Assembly (NCBI RefSeq): GCF_943913695.1
Contig: NZ_CALTZE010000091.1
Span: forward strand, 1 to 16,138
DNA from: an uncultured Marmoricola sp.
GTDB lineage: Bacteria > Actinomycetota > Actinomycetes > Propionibacteriales > Nocardioidaceae
DNA length: 16,138 nucleotides
Direction of reading: 5' to 3'
Shown: positions 1-9,114 of the stretch, in pieces
Position numbering within the stretch: the first letter of the stretch is position 1
How the letters are laid out: every line of letters begins with the position of its first letter
Notes under the pieces: generated by a model
Told to the model about the DNA's origin: nothing
Seen by the model: the letters and a program-made list of their open reading frames with translations, nothing else
Database searches by the model: none
Translations under genes and position numbers: made by a program

Positions 1-1947
1 GTCGGCGGGGAGCGTGAGGGTGATGGTGGTGCCCGGCGGGGGGTCGTTGCGCTGGGCGGAGATGACGCCGCCGTGGCGTCGTACGATCCGCCGGCACAGC
101 GCCAGCCCGAGCCCGGAGCCCTCGTGGGTGGAGGTCACGGTCGAGGCGCGCCGGAAGGGCTCGAAGACCGCCCTCTCCTCGCCCGCCGGGATGCCGATGC
201 CGGCGTCGATCACGCGCAGACGCACCCAGCCGCTGCCGTCGTGGGAGCTGACGAGGCGCACCTGCGCCTGCTGTCCGGGGAGGGTGTACTTGACCGCGTT
301 GCCGAGCAGGTTGCTCAGCAGGTGTCGCAGCAGCACCTTGTCGGCGAGCACGACGTGCTCGACCTCGAAGTGGAACTCGGCGTCGGCGTGGCTGGCGGCG
401 ACCTCGTGCAGCATCGGCTCCAGCGCCACCCGCTCGGGGGTGAGCTCACCCTCGCGGGCGACCGTGTAGGTCAGCCAGTCGTCGATCTCGGAGACCATCC
501 GCTGCGCGGCGCTGCGCCCGCGGCGTACGGCGTGGCGGGCACGGACGTGGTCGGTACCCACGGCGTCCTCGGCGACCTCCAGCCATCCCTGCACCGCCGC
601 GAGGGGGCTCTTGAGGTCGTGGGCGGCGACGGAGGCGAAGCTGGCCAGCTCCTCGATGCGCCGGTGCTCGTGGGTGACGTCGCGGGCGATGGCGGCGATG
701 CCGCTGGCGCCGGCGTACTGCACCGAGGCCAGCTGCACGGCCAGGATCCGGGCGGTGTCGTCGGTGGAGTCGCGGTGGAAGGTGTAGCTGAAGCGGAAGG
801 GCAGCGACCCGCCGGTGCGCAGCCACTTGCGCGGCTCGCTGAGCAGGCGCTCCTCGCCCAGCAGCGTCACGGCCGCGCGGTTGTGCAGCTGCACTCGGCC
901 CTCGGCGTCGAGCAGCACCAGCGCCTCGTCGACCGACTCGATCAGGGTCTCCAGCACGCCCGCCTGGTCGAGGGCCTCCTGGCGTCGGCGTACGACCTCG
1001 CCGGCGAGGTGGGCGCTCTGGTCGCGCACCAGCGAGAGCAGCATCGCCACGAGCACGAAGGCGACCATCATGGCGTCGACCAAGAGCAGGTTGACCCCGA
1101 AGACCCAGTCCTCGCGCACCGACCGGACGGCCTGGAGCACCAGGACGCCGATCGTGGCCGCCAGCCCGAAGGCGGCCGCCGACCAGGGCCCCATGAGCAG
1201 GCCGGCCCCGACGGCGGGCAGCAGCACCAGCCAGGAGATCGACAGCTGGTCGAAGCCCAGCTCCAGGCCGATGGCGACCCCGGTCACGACGGTGAGCACG
1301 ACGACGTGGGTCAGCCGGGTCGGCAGCGCCTCGGCGCCGGGACGACGCTGCACGAGCAGCAGCAGGCAGGCGGCCCCGACGAAGCAGTAGGTGGTGCCGA
1401 GCAGCACCCACGCGGCGTAGTCGAGCAGCACGCTCTCGGCCGTGAACCCCGGACCGCCGACCGGCGCCAACGGTGCCGAGACGAGGCTGCCGAGGGCGAC
1501 AGCGCCCAGCAGGGAGAGCACGTCGGCAGGCCGGTGCGGGGCCAGGATGTCGTCGCCGATGCGCCAGCGGTAGACGGCCAGCGCGACCCCGGCCTGGAGC
1601 AGGGTCGCCAGGCACTCCTGGACGACCACCCGGGTCGAGACGTCGAGGGCCACGAGCGTGAGCGCGGAGACGACTGCCCACAGGGCGCCCGTCGCCGCGA
1701 CGCGACGCACCCGTCCGGCGCGCCCGGTCGTGCCGACCCACACCAGGAGCAGCCACAGCAGGAGCAGCAGGCTGCTCAGTCGCGCGAGCGGCACGGTGCC
1801 GGCGAGCAGGTCCGAGGAGACGGGCAGCCGCAGCCGCACCTGCAGCAGGTGGGCCACCGGTGTCAGCATCAGACACAGCGCCCAGAGCGTGCGCAGGGCA
1901 TACGAAGGAAGGCGTCGCGAAGGACGCCAGGCTGCAACTGCCTCCAC
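1..1947 (-). CDS. Membrane PAS sensor histidine kinase (C-terminus cut by window edge)
   Basis: Two-component sensor kinase that should autophosphorylate on histidine and pass phosphate to a response regulator, which is not in the window. 649 residues are visible; the frame is open through base 1, so probably only a few C-terminal residues are missing. Residues 20-307 hold roughly nine hydrophobic segments resembling a MASE1-like sensor region, without a clear periplasmic domain. A PAS-like domain follows at about 331-425 (DEALVLLDAEGRVQLHNRAA). The HisKA H-box is at 438-456 with phospho-acceptor His443 in HDLKSPL. The ATPase domain shows the N-box (NLLGNAVKY, near 547), G1 (DAGIGIP, 581), F-box (VFEPFRRAS) and G2 (GSGLGLAL, 610). 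The GTG start at 1947 is chosen because GGGGGAGG lies about 11 nt upstream; the frame continues open further upstream, and an ATG at 1869 is an alternative. Divergent from the radical SAM gene. The ligand is unknown. Confidence 0.9.
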   Translation of the reverse strand, partial: MEAVAAWRPSRRLPSYALRTLWALCLMLTPVAHLLQVRLRLPVSSDLLAGTVPLARLSSLLLLLWLLLVWVGTTGRAGRVRRVAATGALWAVVSALTLVALDVSTRVVVQECLATLLQAGVALAVYRWRIGDDILAPHRPADVLSLLGAVALGSLVSAPLAPVGGPGFTAESVLLDYAAWVLLGTTYCFVGAACLLLLVQRRPGAEALPTRLTHVVVLTVVTGVAIGLELGFDQLSISWLVLLPAVGAGLLMGPWSAAAFGLAATIGVLVLQAVRSVREDWVFGVNLLLVDAMMVAFVLVAMLLSLVRDQSAHLAGEVVRRRQEALDQAGVLETLIESVDEALVLLDAEGRVQLHNRAAVTLLGEERLLSEPRKWLRTGGSLPFRFSYTFHRDSTDDTARILAVQLASVQYAGASGIAAIARDVTHEHRRIEELASFASVAAHDLKSPLAAVQGWLEVAEDAVGTDHVRARHAVRRGRSAAQRMVSEIDDWLTYTVAREGELTPERVALEPMLHEVAASHADAEFHFEVEHVVLADKVLLRHLLSNLLGNAVKYTLPGQQAQVRLVSSHDGSGWVRLRVIDAGIGIPAGEERAVFEPFRRASTVTSTHEGSGLGLALCRRIVRRHGGVISAQRNDPPPGTTITLTLPAD

Positions 1948-1988
1948 CAGGCCTCGAACCTCCCCCAAGGTTGATCGCTGGTCTGTTT

Positions 1989-2018
1989 TTGTGACGCGTC
2001 TGGGCCGACACGTAGGGT
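1989..2018 (+). promoter_or_regulatory. Putative promoter of the TIGR03960 radical SAM gene
   Basis: In the 102-bp divergent gap after the kinase start, TTGTGA (1989-1994) and TAGGGT (2013-2018) are separated by 18 bp, fitting an actinobacterial SigA-type promoter with a TAnnnT -10. The predicted leader is about 25 nt and contains the GGAAGG ribosome site. An 8-bp palindrome, GACGCGTC (1993-2000), overlaps the -35 side and could be a regulator site, but is short enough to be chance. Confidence 0.5.
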
Positions 2019-2049
2019 GCAAAATGCCCAGCAACCGGAAGGTTCAACC

Positions 2050-3973
<1,924 letters not shown>

Positions 3974-3987
<14 letters not shown>

Positions 3988-5257
3988 GCAGCCGGTCGAG
4001 CACCTCGGTGCCGCTGTGGCGCAGCGCGTTGTGCAGGCGGTCGGGGCTGACCCATGCCCGTACGCCGGGCAGCAGGCGCAGCGTCGCCTCCGAGTGCGCG
4101 CGCAGCACGAAGGGGTCCTCGGCGTAGACGGCCGCGGCGCCCGGAAGGTCGACGTCTGCGAGTCGGTCGGCGTCGTAGAGCCGGGGCCACTCGTGCTCGG
4201 CCACCAGGCGGGCGGTCGCCGCGTAGGGCCGCAGCGTCGGCTCGTCGTCGAAGTGCCAGGAGAAGAGGTGCTCGCCGGTCAGCCCGGTGTGCCCTGCGGG
4301 CTGGGCGCGCTCGGCGGCCCAGCGGGTCGCGCCGGCGTCGGCGTAGCAGGACTCGTGGACCACCGCGTAGAGCGGGTTGCGACCGGAGAAGGGCAGCAGC
4401 CCGACGGCGTCGGCGGCGAAGGCGGGGGAGCGGGGGTCGTGCTCGAGCAGGTGGTGGATCGCCTCGCTGCCGCCGTGCAGGCCGAGCTGGTTGCCCACCG
4501 TGCGCAGCAGCCGTGAGGTCAGCGGCGCCCCGTCGAGGCGCACCACCTCGCCGGCGTCGCACGCCGCCAGCGCCCGCTCCAGGCGGCCGGCGTCGTCGGG
4601 GTAGCGCTCGTGGTGACGCTCCTCGAGCCGGCTCACCTGGGCGAAGGTGGCGGCGTAGACCTCCTCGGGAGGCATCGCCACGGGTGGGAGCCCGCCGGTG
4701 AAGTAGGTCGCCATGAGCGAGTCGGGGTGGAAGCAGCGGTAGTGCAGCGCGGCGAAGCCACCGAAGGACTGGCCGAGCACGCTCCACCGGGGCACGCCGA
4801 GGTGCTCGCGCAGCGCTTCCGCGTCACGGACGATGGCGTCGGCGCGCACGTGCCGCAGGTACGCCGCCTCGGCCTGGGGGTCCGCCCGGGGGTCGGCCTT
4901 GGGGTCCGCCCGGGGGTCGGCCTGAGGATCGGCCGGGTGGCCCGCGTCGCGCGCAGCGGCGTACGGCGTGGAGAGGCCGGTGCCACGCTGGTCGAGGAGC
5001 AGCACCCGGAAGTCGCGCAGCGCGCGACCGAGCCACGCGGGACCGACCGGGTCCAGCGTGGGTCGCGGCGCCTCGTGGCCGGGTCCGCCCTGGAGGAAGA
5101 GCAGCCACGGACGGTGCTCGCCGCCGTCGGCGGTCAGCTCGCGGGCGAAGACCTCGAGCCGCTCGCCCTCGGGGTCGGTGTGGTCCAGCGGCACCTGGAG
5201 CCGGTGCTCGACCTGGCGCAGTCCACCGGTGGTCACCTCGCGTGTCGCCTGGCTCAT
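3974..5257 (-). CDS. Alpha/beta hydrolase, S33 prolyl aminopeptidase-like
   Basis: 427-residue alpha/beta-hydrolase-fold enzyme of the peptidase S33 type, members of which release N-terminal proline or other residues from short peptides. Visible motifs are the oxyanion loop GGPG (57-60), LLLDQRGTGLSTP (86-98), the nucleophile elbow GQSFGG with Ser164, a probable acid at Asp381 (YAEDPFV) and His409 (LHNALRHSG). No signal peptide is seen, so it is probably cytoplasmic. Between the DQRGTG loop and the AAYLRHVRADAIVRDAE helix lies a low-complexity insert of ADPQ/ADPR/ADPK repeats (about 109-130), encoded by 12-bp tandem repeats. The ATG start overlaps the stop of the upstream transporter gene as ATGA, implying translational coupling; there is no strong ribosome site of its own. 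The 3' end runs into the radical SAM gene. Substrate is not determinable; an esterase is an alternative. Confidence 0.87.
4871..4930 (-). repeat. 12-bp tandem repeat inside the hydrolase gene
   Basis: Five consecutive 12-bp units, alternating between GGCCTGGGGGTC-like and CGCCCGGGGGTC forms, so the true period may be 24 bp. On the coding (minus) strand they encode repeated Ala-Asp-Pro-(Gln/Arg/Lys). Unit length is a multiple of three, so gain or loss of units would keep the frame. Confidence 0.85.
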
Positions 5258-6507
5258 GCCCGGAGGCTACGGCGCTCGGTCTGACCGGGAAGCTCCTCGA
5301 GGTGGTCCTCGATGTGGTCGGGCCGAGCGAGGGAGAGCCCGAGGACCAGCTGCGGCACGGAGAGCACGAGCAGGGCCAGCAGCGGCACGGTCCAGCCGCC
5401 GGAGAGGTCGTGGACGATGCCGAGGCCGAACGGCCCGACGGCCGCGATCAGGTAGCCCACCGCCTGCGTCCACCCCGAGAGCGCGGCCGTGCCGTCGGGA
5501 GTCCGGGCGCGCAGTCCGATGAGCACCAGGGCGAGCGGGAAGATGCTCAGGCCGATGCCGATCAGCGTCGCCCACAGCCAGGCGCCGGCGACCGGGGCCA
5601 GGACCAGGCCCCCGTAGCCGAGCGGGTAGCAGGCCATCAGTGCCCAGACCATGGGCCGCTGGTCGTCGGTGCGCGCGGCCAGCCAGGGGATCATCAGCGA
5701 GAGCGGGATGCTCAGTGCGCCGATCACCCCGAGCAGCAGCCCGGCGGTCGTGGGGGAGAAGCCGGCATCGCGGAAGACGACGCCGAACCAGCCGTAGACC
5801 GAGTAGGCCTGCAGCGACTGCAGGCCGAAGAAGAGCGCCATCCGCATCCCCAGGGAGGTGCGCCCCACCTCCAGCACGCCGATGCCGCGGGGTCGCGGCG
5901 CCGCGCCCGCCTCGCGCCGGTCGCGGCGTACGAGGCCCAGCCACGGCACCGCGGCCACCGCCGCCACCAGGGCCCAGGCGACCAGTCCGTCGCGCCAGCC
6001 ACCGAGGGCCTCGCCGATCGGCACCGTCACGGTCAGCGCCGCGGTGAGGCCGATCGCCAGGGCCGTGGTGTAGACGGAGGTCATCAGACCGATGCGGTCG
6101 GGGAAGTGGCGCTTGACCAACGAGGGCAGGAGCACGTTGGCCGTCGCCATGCCGGCCAGGGCGAGCAGCGAGAGCACGGCGAAGAGCCACACGTGGGAGA
6201 CGTAGGCGCGACCCGTGAGGCCTGCGACGACGCACAGCAGCGCGAGCAGGGTCAGCCGGTGCGGGCCGACCGCGCGGGCCAGTCGCGGCGCCGCCGCTCC
6301 GAAGCCCGCGAAGGCGAGCACCGGCAAGGTGGTGAGCAGGCCGGCCTCCGCGCCGGAGAGGTCCAGCGCCGCACGGGCGTCGTCGAGCACCGGCCCGAGG
6401 CTCACCGCCGCGGGGCGCAGGTTGAAGCCGAGTCCGACGATCGCGAGCACCACCAGCCAGCGGCGGGGGTCGGGACTCGAGAGGGGCACCCGGGCACTAT
6501 CGCCCAC
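5254..6507 (-). CDS. CynX/NimT-family MFS transporter
   Basis: 417-residue polytopic membrane protein of the major facilitator superfamily. The N-terminus (GLGFNLRPAAVSLGPVLDD, then LSGAEAGLLTTLPVLAFAGFG) is characteristic of the CynX/NimT group, whose named members move cyanate or 2-nitroimidazole; the substrate here is unknown. Hydrophobic stretches through the protein fit the usual 12 helices, with a charged central loop (RRDRREAGAAPRPRG) between the two halves. GTG6507 gives the annotated start, but no Shine-Dalgarno precedes it. An in-frame GTG at 6489, preceded after 6 nt by GATAGT, is a plausible leaderless alternative. The stop overlaps the next gene's ATG by 4 bp, so transporter and peptidase-like hydrolase are very probably co-transcribed. 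The region before the start holds a 7-1-7 inverted repeat. Confidence 0.88.
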   Translation of the reverse strand: MGDSARVPLSSPDPRRWLVVLAIVGLGFNLRPAAVSLGPVLDDARAALDLSGAEAGLLTTLPVLAFAGFGAAAPRLARAVGPHRLTLLALLCVVAGLTGRAYVSHVWLFAVLSLLALAGMATANVLLPSLVKRHFPDRIGLMTSVYTTALAIGLTAALTVTVPIGEALGGWRDGLVAWALVAAVAAVPWLGLVRRDRREAGAAPRPRGIGVLEVGRTSLGMRMALFFGLQSLQAYSVYGWFGVVFRDAGFSPTTAGLLLGVIGALSIPLSLMIPWLAARTDDQRPMVWALMACYPLGYGGLVLAPVAGAWLWATLIGIGLSIFPLALVLIGLRARTPDGTAALSGWTQAVGYLIAAVGPFGLGIVHDLSGGWTVPLLALLVLSVPQLVLGLSLARPDHIEDHLEELPGQTERRSLRA

Positions 6508-6511
6508 GGCG

Positions 6512-6526
6512 GCGCACGGCGTGCGC
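6512..6526. repeat. 15-bp inverted repeat upstream of the transporter start
   Basis: GCGCACG (6512-6518), one central base, CGTGCGC (6520-6526): perfect 7-bp arms beginning 5 bp upstream of the transporter GTG, in the gap between it and the divergent small gene. It could be a repressor site or an mRNA hairpin near the start. No regulator is identifiable nearby apart from the HTH_42 protein, which is a poor candidate for a classical repressor. Confidence 0.4.
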
Positions 6527-6608
6527 GCGGCCCGGTCGGGGTCTGTCGCGACGCGCCGTCGGCGGGTATCGTGACCGCATTATCCAGTTTGTGTGTGCGG
6601 AGGAACCG

Positions 6609-6926
6609 ATGTCGGGTCCGGTCCACCTGACGCTGCCGGCGCAGGTCTACGTGCCCACCACCGGCGACGGCCCTGCAGCGACACGCACCGTCGCCCTCGC
6701 GCGCGACCTCAGCGGCGCCGCCGAGCTCTTCTGCTTCTCCAGCCCCGAGAGGTTGCGTCAGTTCCACGGCACCGCGACCCCGTGGCGCCAGCTCACGCGC
6801 GCCGAGACCGAGGAGCTCGCCCGAGCCTCCGGTGTGGTGCGCTGCCACCTCGACCCGGTCGCGGTCCGTGCCGCCGCGGCCGACCTACCGGCGCAGCGCC
6901 CGGCCGCTGCGCGCCGCACCGGCTGA
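6609..6926 (+). CDS. Small SAV_915/SseB-like protein
   Basis: 105-residue soluble protein. ATG6609 is selected over an upstream GTG (6591) because GGAGG at 6599-6603 is placed 5 nt before it. The layout (LPAQVYVPTTG near the start, then ELFCFSSPERLRQF, then TPWRQLTRAETEELARASGV and HLDPVAV) resembles the actinobacterial SAV_915 family and the SseB N-terminal domain, where a Tyr-Val-Pro strand is followed by an F-(S/T)-S-x-E-x-L segment and a PW-x-x-L helix. No catalytic residue or membrane segment is evident and function is unknown. It is divergent from the transporter and lies 39 bp before the winged-helix gene. TATCGT (6567-6572) is a weak -10 candidate. The family call is from pattern recognition only. 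Confidence 0.72.
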   Translation: MSGPVHLTLPAQVYVPTTGDGPAATRTVALARDLSGAAELFCFSSPERLRQFHGTATPWRQLTRAETEELARASGVVRCHLDPVAVRAAAADLPAQRPAAARRTG

Positions 6927-6953
6927 GTGCTCGGCGATGTCGGTGCCGGACGG

Positions 6954-6959
6954 TAGACA
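6954..6959 (+). promoter_or_regulatory. Possible -10 element for a leaderless winged-helix transcript
   Basis: TAGACA ends 6 nt before the GTG at 6966, which lacks a good Shine-Dalgarno. That is the spacing expected for a -10 serving a leaderless mRNA. The sixth base does not match TAnnnT and no convincing -35 is visible, so this is tentative. Confidence 0.3.
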
Positions 6960-6965
6960 GGCACG

Positions 6966-8129
6966 GTGCACCGGATCCGCGATGACGAGCGACGCGCGCG
7001 GCTGCTGAGGCGCCACGCGCTCGCGGAGCCGGCGTCCACGGTGGTGGAGGCGGTGCGCTCGGTGGTGTGCCTGCACGCCACCGAGCCGGCCAGCGTCCAC
7101 CTCGCCGTGGCCGCACGCAGCCGGCTGCCGCGCGAGGCCGTCGACGAGGCGCTCTACACCGAGCGCGGCTTGGTCAAGCAGCTGGCGATGCGGCGCACCC
7201 TGTTTGCCTTCCCGCGCGAGCTGCTGCCCGAGGTGTGGGGCAGTGCGTCGCGCCGGGTGGCGCAGCAGCAGCGCACCCGGCTGGCCAAGGACGTCGTCGA
7301 GCACGGCTTCGCCGCCGACGGCGACGCCTGGTTGCGCGAGGTCGACGCCCAGGTGCTGCGCAGCCTGGCCGACGACGGCCCCGCCACCACCACGCAGCTA
7401 CGCGCCCGGGTGCCGGCCCTCGACCACCGCTTCGAGGGCTGGCAGGGGGCCAGCTCGCCGGTCGCCGGCCGGGTGCTGACCACGCTGGGTGCCGAGGCGC
7501 GGGTGCTGCGCGGCGACAACGAGCTCGACTGGCGCACGGCGCGCCACCGCTGGTGCCTGCCCGAGCAGTGGCTCGGGCAGGTTCCCGAGCCCGTCGAGAC
7601 CGACGCCGGCTATCGCCGGCTGGTCGGGGCCTGGCTGGCCCGCTTCGGACCCGGCACCGAGACCGACCTGGTGTGGTGGCTCGGCGCGACCAAGACCGCC
7701 GTACGCCGGGCGCTCGCCGAGCTCGGCGCTGTGGAGGTCGCCCTCGACTCCGGCGCGACCGGGCACGTCCTGCCCGACGACCTCGCGCCTGAGCCCGACC
7801 CGGGGCCGGTCGCCGCGCTGCTGCCGACGCTGGACCCGACGTTGATGGGGTGGAAGGAGCGCGACTTCTACCTCGACCCCGACGACGTGCCCTACCTCTT
7901 CGACACCAACGGCAACGGCGGCACCACGGCGTGGTGGGCGGGCCGGGTGGTCGGCTGCTGGGTGCAGGACGACCGGGGCCAGGTGCACGTGCTGCTGCGC
8001 AAGGACCCGGGCGCGGAGGGCCGGGCAGCGCTCGACGCCGAGGCGGCGCGCCTGAGCGCCTGGTGCGGAGGCGACCGGGTCTCCTCGGTCTACGCCTCCT
8101 CGATGCAGCGCGGCGCCAAGCTGCCCTGA
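6966..8129 (+). CDS. Winged-helix DNA-binding domain protein (HTH_42 superfamily)
   Basis: 387-residue protein of the HTH_42 group, which contains the DNA glycosylases YcaQ/AlkX and AlkZ as well as many uncharacterised members. Supporting segments are VVCLHATEPASVHLAVAARS (34-53), LVKQLAMRRTLFAFPRELLP, a winged-helix-like stretch around VDAQVLRSLADDGPATTTQL, SPVAGRVLTTLGAEARVLRG, and the C-terminal DTNGNGGTTAWWAGRVVGCW. In the glycosylases a Gln-hydrophobic-Gln or Gln-hydrophobic-Asp motif provides catalysis; here the equivalent stretch appears to read His37-Ala-Thr39-Glu40, so glycosylase activity cannot be assumed. Start is GTG6966; there is no strong ribosome site. It lies downstream of the small SAV_915-like gene and 38 bp before the DUF2344 gene, which has its own promoter signal. 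Confidence 0.85.
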   Translation: MHRIRDDERRARLLRRHALAEPASTVVEAVRSVVCLHATEPASVHLAVAARSRLPREAVDEALYTERGLVKQLAMRRTLFAFPRELLPEVWGSASRRVAQQQRTRLAKDVVEHGFAADGDAWLREVDAQVLRSLADDGPATTTQLRARVPALDHRFEGWQGASSPVAGRVLTTLGAEARVLRGDNELDWRTARHRWCLPEQWLGQVPEPVETDAGYRRLVGAWLARFGPGTETDLVWWLGATKTAVRRALAELGAVEVALDSGATGHVLPDDLAPEPDPGPVAALLPTLDPTLMGWKERDFYLDPDDVPYLFDTNGNGGTTAWWAGRVVGCWVQDDRGQVHVLLRKDPGAEGRAALDAEAARLSAWCGGDRVSSVYASSMQRGAKLP

Positions 8130-8154
8130 CCCACGGTCCTCACGGGTCGGGCCC

Positions 8155-8160
8155 TAGGGT
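8155..8160 (+). promoter_or_regulatory. -10 element for a leaderless DUF2344 transcript
   Basis: TAGGGT ends 7 nt before GTG8168. No Shine-Dalgarno sits in the intervening CGGCCGC. A TAnnnT hexamer at this spacing is the standard layout of leaderless actinobacterial mRNAs, with transcription starting at or next to the start codon. The hexamer matches the one proposed for the distant partner gene at 2050. The -35 is unclear. Confidence 0.55.
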
Positions 8161-8167
8161 CGGCCGC

Positions 8168-8911
8168 GTGCGCGAGCAGCCCCCGCAGCAGGCACCACCG
8201 GTGCAGCGGTTGCGCCTGCGCTACGCCAAGCGCGGCCGTCTGCGGTTCACCAGCCACCGCGACTTCAGCCGCGCCTTCGAGCGCGCCCTGGTGCGCGCCC
8301 GGGTGCCGATGGCCTACTCCTCGGGGTTCAACCCCCACCCGCGGATCTCCTACGCGGGCGCCTCGCCCACCGGCGCCGCGAGCGAGGCCGAGTATCTCGA
8401 GATCGGCCTGGCCGAGCGGCTCGACCCCGAGAGCGTCCGCCTGACGCTCGACAGCGTCATGCCTGACGGCCTCGACGTGCTCGAGGTCGTCGAGAGCGCC
8501 GGAGGCTCGCTTGCCGACCGGCTGGAGGCCTCGGTGTGGCACCTGGAGCTCCGGGAGGCCGACCGCGCGCGGGTCGCCGCGGCGCGAGCCGCCCTGCTCG
8601 ACACGCCCGAGGTGCTCGTCGAGCGCATGACCAAGAAGGGCCTGCGGCGCTTCGACGCCCGCGCCGCGATCGTGGGTCTCGACCTGCTCGACGCCGACCC
8701 CGGCCACGACGGGTGTGCGATACTCCGAGTGGTCCTGCGGCACGGCTCGCCGTCCGTGAGACCCGACGACGTTCTCGCCGCGCTGCGTGAGACCTCCGGA
8801 CTCGACGCCACCGCTGCCCTCCAGCAGCGGGTGGCGCAGGGACCTCTGGTCGACGCGGACGGCACGGTGGGAGACCCGTTGGCACCCGACCGCGACGCGG
8901 CCGGCCGGTGA
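8168..8911 (+). CDS. TIGR03936-family (DUF2344) radical-SAM-associated protein
   Basis: 247 residues. The family hallmark is at the N-terminus: RLRLRYAKRGRLRFTSHRDFSR, then PMAYSSGFNPHPRISYAGASPTGAASEAEYLEI, where the SSGFNPHP and E-x-E-Y-L-E segments recur in DUF2344 proteins. The rest is alpha/beta with the basic segment ERMTKKGLRRFDARAAI, which could contact nucleic acid. Family knowledge: these proteins are adjacent to, or fused with, TIGR03960 radical SAM proteins, and the activity is unknown. Here the partner ends 4.2 kb upstream with four unrelated genes between. GTG8168 is chosen because homologous sequence begins about 15 residues later and a leaderless -10 is positioned for it; the frame itself is open back to 7850. 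An 8-bp stem hairpin spans the stop codon, and the RNase E gene follows after 203 bp. Confidence 0.9.
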   Translation: MREQPPQQAPPVQRLRLRYAKRGRLRFTSHRDFSRAFERALVRARVPMAYSSGFNPHPRISYAGASPTGAASEAEYLEIGLAERLDPESVRLTLDSVMPDGLDVLEVVESAGGSLADRLEASVWHLELREADRARVAAARAALLDTPEVLVERMTKKGLRRFDARAAIVGLDLLDADPGHDGCAILRVVLRHGSPSVRPDDVLAALRETSGLDATAALQQRVAQGPLVDADGTVGDPLAPDRDAAGR

Positions 8912-8929
8912 TGGTGACAGCTCACCGGC
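8904..8929 (+). terminator. Stem-loop spanning the DUF2344 stop codon
   Basis: GCCGGTGA (8904-8911) pairs perfectly with TCACCGGC (8922-8929) across a 10-nt loop. No U-tract follows, so it may be a weak terminator, an mRNA-stability hairpin or the first element of the RNase E leader. Confidence 0.35.
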
Positions 8930-9114
8930 AGACACGGCCCGGCGACCGCGGTCGGTGACAGCAGGACTCCTCCGACGCGACATCGCGGAGGGTGCCGTCG
9001 CACCGGAGAAGACTTCGCGCACGACCTCGACATCCGCCCCGCCAGGGCCTGTGGTGCCGCGGCGTACGCCGACCAGCAGCCCGGCCCCGCCGGGAGCTGC
9101 GAGGAGCTCACCAG
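8912..9114 (+). promoter_or_regulatory. Structured leader/intergenic region before the RNase E gene
   Basis: This 203-bp non-coding gap holds a perfect 12-bp palindrome CGACCGCGGTCG (8943-8954), a 5-bp stem with tetraloop (GGTGC 8991-8995, GCACC 9000-9004) and a second perfect 12-bp palindrome CGGCGTACGCCG (9060-9071). Close to the start, GAGCT (9094-9098) can pair with AGCTC (9105-9109), placing part of the GAGGAG Shine-Dalgarno (9101-9106) in the loop. E. coli rne is known to be autoregulated through its 5' leader; a similar role here is inference. No clear -10 was identified. Confidence 0.4.

Noticed and set aside
73..1974. 633-codon open frame on the plus strand opposite the histidine kinase
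   Set aside because: Composition is Gln/His/Asp/Gly-rich with no domain, typical of the antisense shadow of a high-GC gene; the minus frame has every kinase motif.
1945..2049. A small leader peptide starting at ATG2017 or ATG2024 before the radical SAM gene
   Set aside because: ATG2017 is in frame with the radical SAM gene and overlaps the likely -10; no separate short frame with a ribosome site is convincing.
5254..6507. Assigning the transporter as cyanate permease CynX
   Set aside because: The family resemblance is to CynX/NimT as a group, there is no cyanase nearby and the coupled gene is a hydrolase, so a specific substrate name is unsupported.
6966..8129. Calling the winged-helix protein a DNA glycosylase
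   Set aside because: The expected catalytic Gln motif was not found at the corresponding position.
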